NCBI GenBank assembly: GCA_038240835.1
Contig: JBBRGJ010000061.1
Coordinates: 1 to 16,562, forward strand
Reading direction: 5' to 3'
DNA length: 16,562 bases
Origin: JBAXTE01 sp038240835
GTDB taxonomy: Bacteria; Bacteroidota; Bacteroidia; Bacteroidales; WCHB1-69
Positions 6,416 through 13,544 of the stretch are shown here, piece after piece (position 1 is the first letter of the stretch; each line of letters starts with the position of its first letter). The translations under genes and the position numbers were made by a program. The notes beneath the pieces were generated by a model. That model had not been told where the DNA came from and did not search any database. It saw only the letters and a list, made by a program, of their open reading frames with translations.

Positions 6416-7534
6416 ATGAGGGTGAAAGGTTTCTTTATTTTGATTATTTCGTTTTGCATCGCAAATAGCAACCTTTTGGGTCAATCATTGACGGACAAAC
6501 TCTATTTTACGATACAGCCTGAGTACGCTACTCTTGTCGCACATCATGAAGAGTTGAAGGAATTATCCCTCTATAATTTTCCAAATTTAGAACTCAACAT
6601 ATACAAGCAGACCACTGGGAAAGAGGAGTGGGAAAAACGATGGAATTATCCTCAGGGTGGCGTTTCTATATACTACAATGGATTGAGTAACAGGACTGTA
6701 TATGGAGAAGCTTTTTCAATTTTACCTTTTCAATCGTTTACATTTTTCAGACGTCCCAAACATGAGCAGCGATTCATGATTGCAGCGGGATTGGGATATT
6801 TAACCAATCCATTTGATTCGCTGAAAAATCCTCGGAATATAGCTATTGGAAGCCATTTGAATTTTGCAGCAAAATTTCAATACAGTTTTTTGTATCGTTT
6901 TAGTCCACGGATTGGAATATCTTTAGGAACTTCTTTTGGTCACTTTTCAAACGGAGCTACAAAATATCCCAATTGGGGAATCAATGTTTGGTCTTTTTCG
7001 GGCGGACTTCATGTAAAAATGAACTCAACCCCTTTGGAACTATCTACACCTCCAACAAAAGAGTTTTACAAATCCTGGGCTCCATATATTTGGGGAGCAT
7101 GGGGAACTAAAAAAAATTCAGAAACCGATCCTAACCTTTACCAAGCAACGAGTTTTGGTTTTGGAATGTTGAGAAACTACAAATTTGGCAAAGAGTGGAT
7201 GGCGGGCTTAGATGTTTTTTGGGATTATACCGACAAAATAGAATTCAGCCATCACAATGAGTTTCCGAACACATTTGAACTATTTAAACTAGGTCTGTAC
7301 GGCGGCCATGAATGGAATATGAACAGAATTGCGGTTGCGTTTCAAACCGGAGTATATCTATATCAGTACTCCTATTTCTCCGAAAGGAAAACAGATGCAA
7401 TATACAGCAGAGTTGCTCTTAAATATAGAGTTTTAGAAAATCTTCAAGCATCTGTCTCTATCAAATCTCACTTTGGTCGTGCCGATTATATTGAATGGGG
7501 ATTGATGTATAAATTCAAAAAAGGTAAGATTTGA
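6416..7534 (+). CDS. PagL/acyloxyacyl hydrolase-like outer-membrane protein
   Basis: Predicted outer-membrane beta-barrel of the lipid A 3-O-deacylase (PagL) superfamily, often named acyloxyacyl hydrolase in Bacteroidota. The 372-residue precursor has a signal peptide (MRVKGFFILIISFCIANSNLLG, cleavage near 22-24) and alternating aromatic/polar strands to the end, closing WGLMYKFKKGKI. The family segment GLGYLTNPFDSLKNPRNIAIGS (125-146) is followed by GTSFGHFSNGA (171-181), whose His176 and Ser178 correspond to the His/Ser pair of PagL. The glutamate expected about 12 residues later looks replaced by Asn190 in NWGIN, so catalytic competence is uncertain. It is longer than Proteobacterial PagL and has an extra C-terminal half. 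It stands next to a lipid A acyltransferase gene, which supports a lipid A role by context only. Confidence 0.72.
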   Translation: MRVKGFFILIISFCIANSNLLGQSLTDKLYFTIQPEYATLVAHHEELKELSLYNFPNLELNIYKQTTGKEEWEKRWNYPQGGVSIYYNGLSNRTVYGEAFSILPFQSFTFFRRPKHEQRFMIAAGLGYLTNPFDSLKNPRNIAIGSHLNFAAKFQYSFLYRFSPRIGISLGTSFGHFSNGATKYPNWGINVWSFSGGLHVKMNSTPLELSTPPTKEFYKSWAPYIWGAWGTKKNSETDPNLYQATSFGFGMLRNYKFGKEWMAGLDVFWDYTDKIEFSHHNEFPNTFELFKLGLYGGHEWNMNRIAVAFQTGVYLYQYSYFSERKTDAIYSRVALKYRVLENLQASVSIKSHFGRADYIEWGLMYKFKKGKI

Positions 7535-7563
7535 ATTTTAACACCTTAGAACAAATATTTTAA

Positions 7564-7571
7564 TATCTTTG
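7564..7571 (+). promoter_or_regulatory. Candidate -7 element before the 210-residue secreted protein
   Basis: TATCTTTG is an exact match to TAnnTTTG. It would give a leader of about 75 bases to the ATG at 7652 and lies 30 bases past the preceding stop, consistent with separate transcription. No -33 element is seen at the right spacing. Confidence 0.45.
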
Positions 7572-7651
7572 TAATAAAAATGGTTGTGCAATTGATTCTA
7601 ATTTCTTAGGATTCGTTGTACACAAATTTATAATTTAAAAATCTATTACCT

Positions 7652-8284
7652 ATGAAAAAGACAATTTTTATCACCATCAGTCTAATCTTGTTTCGTCTTG
7701 TAAATGTTTATTCTCAAGAGATTAGCGAAACTTCTTTATCCTTTATGGATGGAAAACAAAATGCTGTAGAAGCGAAATACAAATACTCAGAAGACATTAT
7801 GCAAAATGTTGTGAAAAATGTTTTGGAGAAGAAAAAAATAAAGAGGACAAAAAGTGTTAAAGGATACGAACTTTATGAAGGCATTGTATTTGAAGAACTT
7901 AGCGCCGATAAAATTGATTTTTACATCAAAGTGGATGGCAATAAAAAAGAATCAACGATTACCCTATTAATCTCAAAAGGATATAATAATTTTATCTCTA
8001 CTTCTAACGATGCAAGCACAATTAAAAATGCTAAAAACTTATGCAAAGAGTTTAATATCTATGCTATTGAAGAGTTCCTAAATAGAGAAATAAAAAAGCA
8101 AGAAGAGGTTATTGAAGATGCGAATAAAAAGTTAAACAAATCGATAGATAAAGGCAAGGATTTAGTAAAAGACAAAGAAGACATTATCCAAAAAATAGAG
8201 AAAAACTCCAGCGAACAAAAAGATTTAAAAACAGAACTTGAAGAGCAGAAAAAAGTTTTGAGTACGTTGAAAAACAAAAAATAA
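7652..8284 (+). CDS. Secreted protein with C-terminal coiled coil, unknown function
   Basis: Function not recognised. The 210-residue product starts with a signal peptide (MKKTIFITISLILFRLVNVYS, cleavage likely before QEIS at 22). Residues about 27-130 form a mixed alpha/beta domain beginning SLSFMDGKQNAVEAKY and including KGYELYEGIVFEELSADKIDFYIKVDG. From about residue 140 to the end it is a charged coiled coil rich in Lys and Glu (IKKQEEVIEDANKKL onward). From memory, Bacteroidota encode small exported proteins with this same plan (an opening of the type 'S-x-S-M-x-x-G-x-x-N-A', a short domain, then a coiled coil), so it is probably a conserved lineage family rather than an orphan. It has its own promoter-like motif and a terminator 4 bases after the stop. 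Confidence 0.8.
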   Translation: MKKTIFITISLILFRLVNVYSQEISETSLSFMDGKQNAVEAKYKYSEDIMQNVVKNVLEKKKIKRTKSVKGYELYEGIVFEELSADKIDFYIKVDGNKKESTITLLISKGYNNFISTSNDASTIKNAKNLCKEFNIYAIEEFLNREIKKQEEVIEDANKKLNKSIDKGKDLVKDKEDIIQKIEKNSSEQKDLKTELEEQKKVLSTLKNKK

Positions 8285-8288
8285 TTAT

Positions 8289-8323
8289 AAAAAAAGAGGG
8301 GACAAATTGTTCCCTCTTTTTTT
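8289..8323. terminator. Symmetric bidirectional terminator
   Basis: A7 (8289-8295), a GAGGGGACA stem (8296-8304) pairing with TGTTCCCTC (8308-8316, one G-T wobble), then T7 (8317-8323). A-tract and T-tract are equal, so it can end transcription from both sides. It lies between the convergent secreted-protein gene and the MFS gene, exactly where this is needed. Confidence 0.9.
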
Positions 8324-8346
8324 ATGATAGAAGTATCCGTTTATTG

Positions 8347-9525
8347 TTATAAATGAGATACAACCGATTTACGGTAGTGCAATTTTACAACAAATTGATA
8401 ATAGACCATAGCAATTACAGCCATGACACTCCACACGCCAAAGGCAATTTTTAGATCTATATTTTGGGTTAAAAACCCCATAATTACTATCCCTAAGCCC
8501 ATTCCCACATCAATGGCGGTTAGAAAAAGCGAATTGGCAGTACTTCGCAGGGCGATGGGCAATACATTGTTGAGCATCAACTGAAAAGCAGGGAAACTAA
8601 TTCCAAATGCGACTCCAGTAAACAGAGCAGAGAGGATGATTGTGATTGAGTTATCCCAAAATATCAAGGTTGGAAATGAGATAAAAATAAAGAAAAAGGA
8701 GATCATCATCAATCGATAAGGACCATTTTTATCAAATTCTTTTCCAGCAAAAATACGAGAAACCGTTAATCCCAAAGCTAAAAACAGGAAAAATAGCACA
8801 GAACTCGTTGCTCCTATTTGATTGCAATAAATGGTGATAAAATTCAATACTGCGCCGTAGGGCATCATTACAAACATACCAAGAAGTGCAATTGGAAACG
8901 CAACGGGCGACAAAAACCCTTTGAGACCTGCTTTTACTGTTGTTTTAGTTTTGAGATGACTGGGGAATTTCAGTCCTAAAAGAATAGAAGAGCCCAGAAA
9001 GGAGATACCAGCAGCAAAAAAGAACAATACTTGATAATTTGTAGTCTCTAAAATCAATGCAGACAACAACGGACCAATTGCCATAGAAATCGTAAATGCC
9101 AAACCATAATACCCAATCCCCTCTCCTCTCTTGTTGGGAGGCAACATATCCATAACCAACGTATTTCCAGCAGTTGTAAGCACTCCCCACAACAATCCGT
9201 GAGCAATACGTACTAAAATAAATGCATATTCGTGCTGCACATGGCCATACAAAATAAAAAGCAATGCAAATAGAAAAAGCGAAAGCAGATACACAGTTCT
9301 TCGTCCGTAATTATCTATAAAAGCTCCTACAAATGGGCGAATAAGCACTGCCGTAAAAATATAAGCAGCAATGATGATTCCAGCCTGATCGTTGCCAAAC
9401 TTAAGGTCGGTGGTTAGATATACAGGCAAGGCAGTAATCATAAAATAAAATGCCACAGAAGTGAGAAGATTGCTCACCAGCATGAGGATAAACTTCCTGT
9501 TCCAAATAACTGTCGGTACGTACAT
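8347..9525 (-). CDS. Major facilitator superfamily transporter
   Basis: Inner-membrane secondary transporter of the MFS fold. The 392-residue protein has about 12 hydrophobic segments. The loop between segments 2 and 3 carries motif A in the form GAFIDNYGRR (67-76), and segment 4 has RIAHGLLWG (106-114), typical of the drug/sugar efflux branch. LPPNKRGEGIGYYGL (128-142) after segment 4 is common in the YfcJ/YhhS-like group, so drug or sugar export is the likeliest role, but the substrate cannot be read from the sequence. The start MYVPTVIWNRKFIL fits the short cytoplasmic N-terminus of the family. It lies 148 bases downstream of the peptidase gene on the same strand; that gap shows no clear terminator. 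Confidence 0.85.
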   Translation of the reverse strand: MYVPTVIWNRKFILMLVSNLLTSVAFYFMITALPVYLTTDLKFGNDQAGIIIAAYIFTAVLIRPFVGAFIDNYGRRTVYLLSLFLFALLFILYGHVQHEYAFILVRIAHGLLWGVLTTAGNTLVMDMLPPNKRGEGIGYYGLAFTISMAIGPLLSALILETTNYQVLFFFAAGISFLGSSILLGLKFPSHLKTKTTVKAGLKGFLSPVAFPIALLGMFVMMPYGAVLNFITIYCNQIGATSSVLFFLFLALGLTVSRIFAGKEFDKNGPYRLMMISFFFIFISFPTLIFWDNSITIILSALFTGVAFGISFPAFQLMLNNVLPIALRSTANSLFLTAIDVGMGLGIVIMGFLTQNIDLKIAFGVWSVMAVIAMVYYQFVVKLHYRKSVVSHL

Positions 9526-9673
9526 ATATGATTATGCTTAGAAAAAGATAGATATTATTAATTTTGTAACGGAGAAAATATTTAGGATTTTACAAGGGCT
9601 TCTCGATGATCTTTTCAGACAATTTTATCCTAAACAATTTTCAACCAGTCTTAACGGGACTCATCCCTGCATA

Positions 9674-11068
9674 TTAAAACTCCATCGAGAACATTGGATC
9701 CCAAGGTGGAAGTTTGATGGCTGGTTGTGAAAGCAGTTTTTGAATATCACCAGATACATAAGATTTATTCACCACCAAACGGAAAAAGTATTCATTAAAC
9801 CATTCATCAGTCATAATCAACTGGCCATTAAATCCATACGAAGGGCCCCAAGAGTTTTCAATCAGCCATTTGGTTGGTTTCCCATTTGCATCTAAATCCA
9901 CTCCTGTAAGTGTCATAGCATGCGAAGAACCACTGTCGAAAGATTTAATACGTTGCGTTTTATTCATTGGGAATGAAGTTTCAAACAAGTCGCTGTAGTT
10001 GAAATTGTTTATATCCAACGATCCATTTTCTTTCAACAGAAATTTGCCCACATCACAAGAAAAATAAAGAGCTTCGTTGGCTTTGATCGAAGTAATTGCC
10101 ATTTTTTTCAGTTCTTCAACGGATATATTGATGTATTTCCAGTTCTTGCCATCGGCCATATTTCTATCGTATTCAATTTCATACACTTTGTTATACTCAC
10201 GCGTTGGATCGTTCATAAACATGATGTAATCGTTCATATCGATGCCCAACATCTCTTTGAAGAAACTGAGCGGAGTATATGTTTTTGCAACCGATATTTT
10301 ATCATCTTTATCTTTAAAACGCCACGAAAAACTATCTGGAGGAGTTCCTAAAGAAATGCTCAATATACGATATACATCGCCCAACATTTCAATTTTTCGA
10401 GCACCAATAACGTCTGTTTTCTTGCGTGAAGCAACCATATCTCTTAGTTCCAAACCATATCCACGCAATTTGGTGGTCAATAACGATGAAATTTTCCCTG
10501 TGTTATCACTTTGTTCTGTTTCGGGCATTATTTGTTTGGGCACCACTCCGTATTTGGTCACAATATCTGCAAAAGTAGTCCACTGACCACCGTCACCAAT
10601 TGGATTTTTGAAAGCCCACTCCACGGTTTTATCGTCCATCGGTTTGGAAGCTGTGGCGATGATGATTTCCAAAAAGAGGTTTGATTTTTCAAGTTGATCC
10701 CAAAAGAAAGAGTAGTTCTGCGAGAACTCAAACTCCGACAGATTTAATTTATCAATTACCCGTGGACGAACGAAATTCAGACCTGTAAACAACCAACAAC
10801 GGCCGGACGATTTTTGATTTGTAATCCCTTTGGTCTTCACCTTATCGCTAAAATAGGTATCCACTTTTCCTGCATTTTCGCGATTTTCGGCCAATTTGGT
10901 GATTCCATTAGAGGTAACTGCATTTTGGCGTGCCCTAAAAGAGGCATCAATCGTAACGGATTTTTTGATTTTGGTTACATCATCGGTAGATAATCCCTTA
11001 AGTTGCTGAGCCATCATAGAGCCCGACAACAAAAGAAAAACAACAGATAGAGAAACTATTTTCTTCAT
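9674..11068 (-). CDS. Secreted C1B cysteine peptidase (bleomycin hydrolase/aminopeptidase C type)
   Basis: Papain-fold peptidase of family C1B (PepC/bleomycin hydrolase), normally an aminopeptidase. Starting at 11068 the protein has 464 residues and opens with a signal peptide (MKKIVSLSVVFLLLSGSMMAQ, cleavage near 20), so this copy is exported, unlike the cytoplasmic PepC of lactic acid bacteria. Catalytic residues are all present: oxyanion Gln85 and nucleophile Cys91 in NQKSSGRCWLF, His383 in SGSSHAMTL, Asn405 in IENSWGPS. The C-terminus ends PPWDPMFSMEF; the C-terminal tail reaches the active site in this family. The frame stays open 61 codons further upstream, but that extension runs through the ACGCGGAT repeats and has no homology-like character, so the internal Met is preferred. 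TAAATTTG (11096-11103, minus strand) is a matching -7 element. Confidence 0.9.
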   Translation of the reverse strand: MKKIVSLSVVFLLLSGSMMAQQLKGLSTDDVTKIKKSVTIDASFRARQNAVTSNGITKLAENRENAGKVDTYFSDKVKTKGITNQKSSGRCWLFTGLNFVRPRVIDKLNLSEFEFSQNYSFFWDQLEKSNLFLEIIIATASKPMDDKTVEWAFKNPIGDGGQWTTFADIVTKYGVVPKQIMPETEQSDNTGKISSLLTTKLRGYGLELRDMVASRKKTDVIGARKIEMLGDVYRILSISLGTPPDSFSWRFKDKDDKISVAKTYTPLSFFKEMLGIDMNDYIMFMNDPTREYNKVYEIEYDRNMADGKNWKYINISVEELKKMAITSIKANEALYFSCDVGKFLLKENGSLDINNFNYSDLFETSFPMNKTQRIKSFDSGSSHAMTLTGVDLDANGKPTKWLIENSWGPSYGFNGQLIMTDEWFNEYFFRLVVNKSYVSGDIQKLLSQPAIKLPPWDPMFSMEF

Positions 11069-11095
11069 AATATTATGTGTTTTTTTATTTGAATA

Positions 11096-11103
11096 CAAAT
11101 TTA
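11096..11103 (-). promoter_or_regulatory. Candidate -7 element for the C1B peptidase gene
   Basis: On the minus strand TAAATTTG matches TAnnTTTG exactly, 27 bases before the ATG at 11068. It also supports that start over the longer open frame, because the upstream start at 11251 would lie before the promoter. Confidence 0.5.
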
Positions 11104-11144
11104 CACAAAATAATGGAATGTGGATGGATTCTACTTCGGATGGG

Positions 11145-11244
11145 ACGCGGATTATCTGGAAGATTTGAGATAGCAGGGAACGCGGATGACGCGGATTTTT
11201 TAGGATGAACGCGGATTTTTTTTCTAGTCTAAAGAAATCTGCGT
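11145..11244. repeat. ACGCGGAT repeat cluster with foldback
   Basis: ACGCGGAT occurs at 11145-11152, 11180-11187, 11189-11196 and 11209-11216. Degenerate reverse-complement versions follow (ATCTGCGT at 11237-11244, then ATCTACGT and ATCTGTGT further right to about 11280). The last direct copy with its T-tail (11209-11221) can pair with 11232-11244 over 13 bases, with two G-T wobbles, around a 10-base loop. It lies in the divergent gap between the peptidase and the dehydrogenase, outside both candidate promoters. Confidence 0.7.
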
Positions 11245-11358
11245 AAATCATAACAATCTACGTTCTATTACTATCTGTGTTCTCTGAATTATTAAGCAAT
11301 TCCACAGCCCCTAATGCAAACTTATAAAAAAATGGGGGTTAAAAAGAGATATTTTTCG

Positions 11359-11366
11359 TACTTTTG
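11359..11366 (+). promoter_or_regulatory. Candidate -7 element for the dehydrogenase gene
   Basis: TACTTTTG matches TAnnTTTG exactly, 29 bases before the ATG at 11396. The leader between is A/T-rich without a Shine-Dalgarno sequence. No clear -33 element is seen. With the element at 11096-11103 on the other strand it makes this gap a divergent promoter region. Confidence 0.5.
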
Positions 11367-11395
11367 CATAAAAATAAACATAACTTTTTATACAC

Positions 11396-12595
11396 ATGGG
11401 AAAAGTATTAATAATTGGAGCGGGTGGTGTTGGAGCTGTTGTTGCTCATAAATGTGCATCAGTCCCCGAAGTTTTCACTGAAATTATGCTTGCTAGTCGC
11501 ACAAAAGCAAAGTGTGAAAAAATTGCTGCAGCTATTGGCGGAGACAGAATAAAAACGGCCAAAGTAGATGCCGACAACGTGGAAGAAACCATTGCTCTAA
11601 TCAAGAGTTTCGGTCCTGAATTAGTCATCAACGTGGCATTGCCTTACCAAGATTTGCATATCATGGATGCTTGTTTGGCAACTGGTACAAACTATTTAGA
11701 CACTGCAAACTACGAACCCATCGATGTAGCTAAATTTGAATATAGTTGGCAATGGGCGTATCAAGAACGATTTAAAGAAGCTGGACTTACCGCTATTTTA
11801 GGTTGTGGATTCGATCCTGGCGTGACTAGTATATTTACTGCGTATGCTGCCAAACATTATTTTGACGAAATTCACACCTTAGATATCGTTGACTGTAATG
11901 CTGGAGATCATGGAAAAGCATTTGCAACCAACTTTAACCCAGAAATCAACATTCGTGAGATTACTCAAAACGGTCGTTATTGGGAAAATGGTCAATGGAT
12001 TGAAACCAAACCATTGGAAATTCACAAATCCATTTCTTATCCTAACATTGGTGAAAAAGAGTCATATTTGTTATTCCACGAAGAGTTAGAATCTCTTACA
12101 AAAAACTTTCCAACCCTTAAACGTGCTCGTTTTTGGATGACATTTGGACAAAAATATATCGCCGCACTTGATCTACTTCAAGAAATTGGAATGACTAGCA
12201 TCAAACCAATCAATTACGAAGGAAAAGAGATTGTTCCACTTCAGTTCCTAAAAGCAGTTCTTCCAGAACCTGCAAGTTTGGGCGAAAATTATCAAGGTCA
12301 AACTTCCATCGGTTGTCAAATTCGTGGGATTAAAGATGGCAAAGAGACCACTTACTACATTTGGAACAACTGCAACCATGCTGAAACCTATAAAGAGATT
12401 GGTGCCCAAGCAATTTCATACACCACTGGTGTTCCTGCAATGATTGGCGCAATGATGTTTCTAACTGGCAAATGGAGCGGAGCCGGCGTTTTCAACGTAG
12501 AAGAGTTTAACCCAGATCCATTCTTAGAAATGCTTGGGAAATATGGCTTGCCTTGGCACGAAGAGATTGGCAAACCACTTCCTGTGGATTTGTAA
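11396..12595 (+). CDS. Carboxynorspermidine/carboxyspermidine dehydrogenase (saccharopine dehydrogenase family)
   Basis: NAD(P)H-dependent reductase of the saccharopine dehydrogenase fold. In Bacteroidota this branch is the alternative polyamine enzyme: it condenses aspartate semialdehyde with a diamine to carboxynorspermidine or carboxyspermidine, which a separate decarboxylase converts to the triamine. The 399-residue protein begins MGKVLIIGAGGVGAVVAHKC with the Rossmann GxGGVG (8-13), and carries ILGCGFDPGVTSIFTAYA (about 137-154), DCNAGDHG, ATNFNPEINIRE and QAISYTTGVPAMIGAMM (about 342-358), all typical of this branch. No decarboxylase gene is in the window, so the pathway assignment rests on family resemblance; a plain lysine-pathway saccharopine dehydrogenase is less likely. 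It has its own promoter-like motif and terminator. Confidence 0.85.
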   Translation: MGKVLIIGAGGVGAVVAHKCASVPEVFTEIMLASRTKAKCEKIAAAIGGDRIKTAKVDADNVEETIALIKSFGPELVINVALPYQDLHIMDACLATGTNYLDTANYEPIDVAKFEYSWQWAYQERFKEAGLTAILGCGFDPGVTSIFTAYAAKHYFDEIHTLDIVDCNAGDHGKAFATNFNPEINIREITQNGRYWENGQWIETKPLEIHKSISYPNIGEKESYLLFHEELESLTKNFPTLKRARFWMTFGQKYIAALDLLQEIGMTSIKPINYEGKEIVPLQFLKAVLPEPASLGENYQGQTSIGCQIRGIKDGKETTYYIWNNCNHAETYKEIGAQAISYTTGVPAMIGAMMFLTGKWSGAGVFNVEEFNPDPFLEMLGKYGLPWHEEIGKPLPVDL

Positions 12596-12610
12596 AATTG
12601 TACATTCATA

Positions 12611-12638
12611 AAAGAAGCCGCATAAGCGGCTTTTTTTT
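12611..12638 (+). terminator. Intrinsic terminator after the dehydrogenase gene
   Basis: AAGCCGC (12615-12621) pairs with GCGGCTT (12626-12632) around ATAA, and the T-tract runs to 12638. Upstream A residues can extend the stem. It starts about 16 bases after the stop codon. Confidence 0.92.
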
Positions 12639-12752
12639 ATGAGTTGTAAAAGAGAAAACTATTTTACTTCGGAGATATATTTTTAACTTTTTAGTGTCAC
12701 TTTTGTTTTGACACAATAGGCGACTGAGGTTCTCGAAGTTACCTTATAAGAT
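12639..12752. other. Gene-free segment left of the MITE-like element
   Basis: No gene is seen. A six-base hairpin GTGTCA/TGACAC (12694-12699 and 12709-12714) is the only local symmetry. It has no T-tract on either side. Confidence 0.4.
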
Positions 12753-12907
12753 AATTTGAGACCGTTGCAAAAGTCAAAAATCAAGGCTTTTAAGAAATTT
12801 AAACACGCAGTTTACTGCTGTAAATGCGATGCAGTGAGCCCGTCGAACTGAGTAGTTTAAATTTTCCGAATAACGCAGAGTTTGGGGTTTTGTACCGGTC
12901 TCAATTT
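12753..12907. mobile_element. Candidate MITE (145 bp) with 5-bp target duplication
   Basis: The core runs from 12758 to 12902. Its ends are inverted: GAGACCG-TTG-CAAAA at the left (12758-12772) and TTTTG-TAC-CGGTCTC at the right (12888-12902), 15 positions with one mismatch and one G-T. Direct repeats AATTT flank it exactly (12753-12757 and 12903-12907). A second inverted pair lies inside, AAATTTAAAC (12795-12804) with GTTTAAATTT (12855-12864), so the whole element can fold back on itself. No open frame is inside, which fits a non-autonomous element mobilised by a transposase elsewhere. It sits 28 bases past the stop of the folate gene, between convergent genes, where insertion is harmless. 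Confidence 0.7.
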
Positions 12908-12935
12908 GCTTATTTAAAGTGGAGTTAATGCAAAC

Positions 12936-13544
12936 TCAGTTCATAAATACGTCCTTGATAATCTTATCGTGGGTATATTTTGCTAAGGGCGAAAAAACCA
13001 AATCCATTTTGATGTCTAAGGCATCGTGAGGAACTTTTTCGAATAGTTGTATATTAAAACACGCGCCCAATTTGTGAGCATGGGTGTGAGGTAAAAATTT
13101 ATCGTAATAACCTTTTCCTCGGCCCATTCTATTGTTGTTAACATCAAAAGCGACACCCGGAACAACCACAAGATCAATCTCTTCCACCGCTGTAAATTTC
13201 TCCCCAATAGGTTCTAAAATCTTGAAAGAAGGTCCCATTTTCATGGAATCTAATCCTGTAAACAATCTGATTTCTAATACATCTTGAGTGACACATGGCA
13301 ATAATATTTTTTTCTTATCATACCATTTCATTATCAGAGTATTTAAATCCACTTCGTCACTCATGGCCCAATAGAGCATTACAATGTCTGCATTTAGAAA
13401 CTCTTCGCACTTTTCAATTTGGGCACAAATTTCTTCGGACTGAAGTCGCTTCTCTTCCTTGGTCAAACTTGTTTTAACTTGTTTAATATATTTACGAAGG
13501 GCTACCTTCTGTTCCTGTATTGTAATATCATGAAATTTTTGCAT
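12936..13544 (-). CDS. 5-formyltetrahydrofolate cyclo-ligase
   Basis: Cytoplasmic ATP-dependent enzyme (methenyltetrahydrofolate synthetase) that converts 5-formyl-THF to 5,10-methenyl-THF, removing an inhibitory folate. From the ATG at 13544 it has 202 residues, a normal length. The basic N-terminal segment VALRKYIKQVKTSLTKEEK matches the family, DEVDLNTLI (63-71) is the usual substrate-side stretch, and DLVVVPGVAFDVNNNRMGRGKGYYDKFL (124-151) is the signature, here with GRGKGYYD for the common GRGGGYYD. The frame is open for 16 more codons upstream inside wecB, but the Met at 13544 gives the family-like start. It overlaps the wecB stop by 17 bases, which suggests translational coupling. Confidence 0.9.
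   Translation of the reverse strand: MQKFHDITIQEQKVALRKYIKQVKTSLTKEEKRLQSEEICAQIEKCEEFLNADIVMLYWAMSDEVDLNTLIMKWYDKKKILLPCVTQDVLEIRLFTGLDSMKMGPSFKILEPIGEKFTAVEEIDLVVVPGVAFDVNNNRMGRGKGYYDKFLPHTHAHKLGACFNIQLFEKVPHDALDIKMDLVFSPLAKYTHDKIIKDVFMN

Noticed and set aside
10242..10586. 114-residue plus-strand open frame inside the peptidase gene
   Set aside because: Antisense shadow of a well-supported coding sequence with no recognisable domain. The same holds for the antisense frames within rpsB, wecB and radC.
11069..11251. N-terminal extension of the C1B peptidase
   Set aside because: It would place 61 residues before a clear signal peptide, run through the ACGCGGAT repeats, and start upstream of the candidate promoter.
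12694..12714. Terminator hairpin GTGTCA/TGACAC
   Set aside because: Short stem and no T-tract on either strand.
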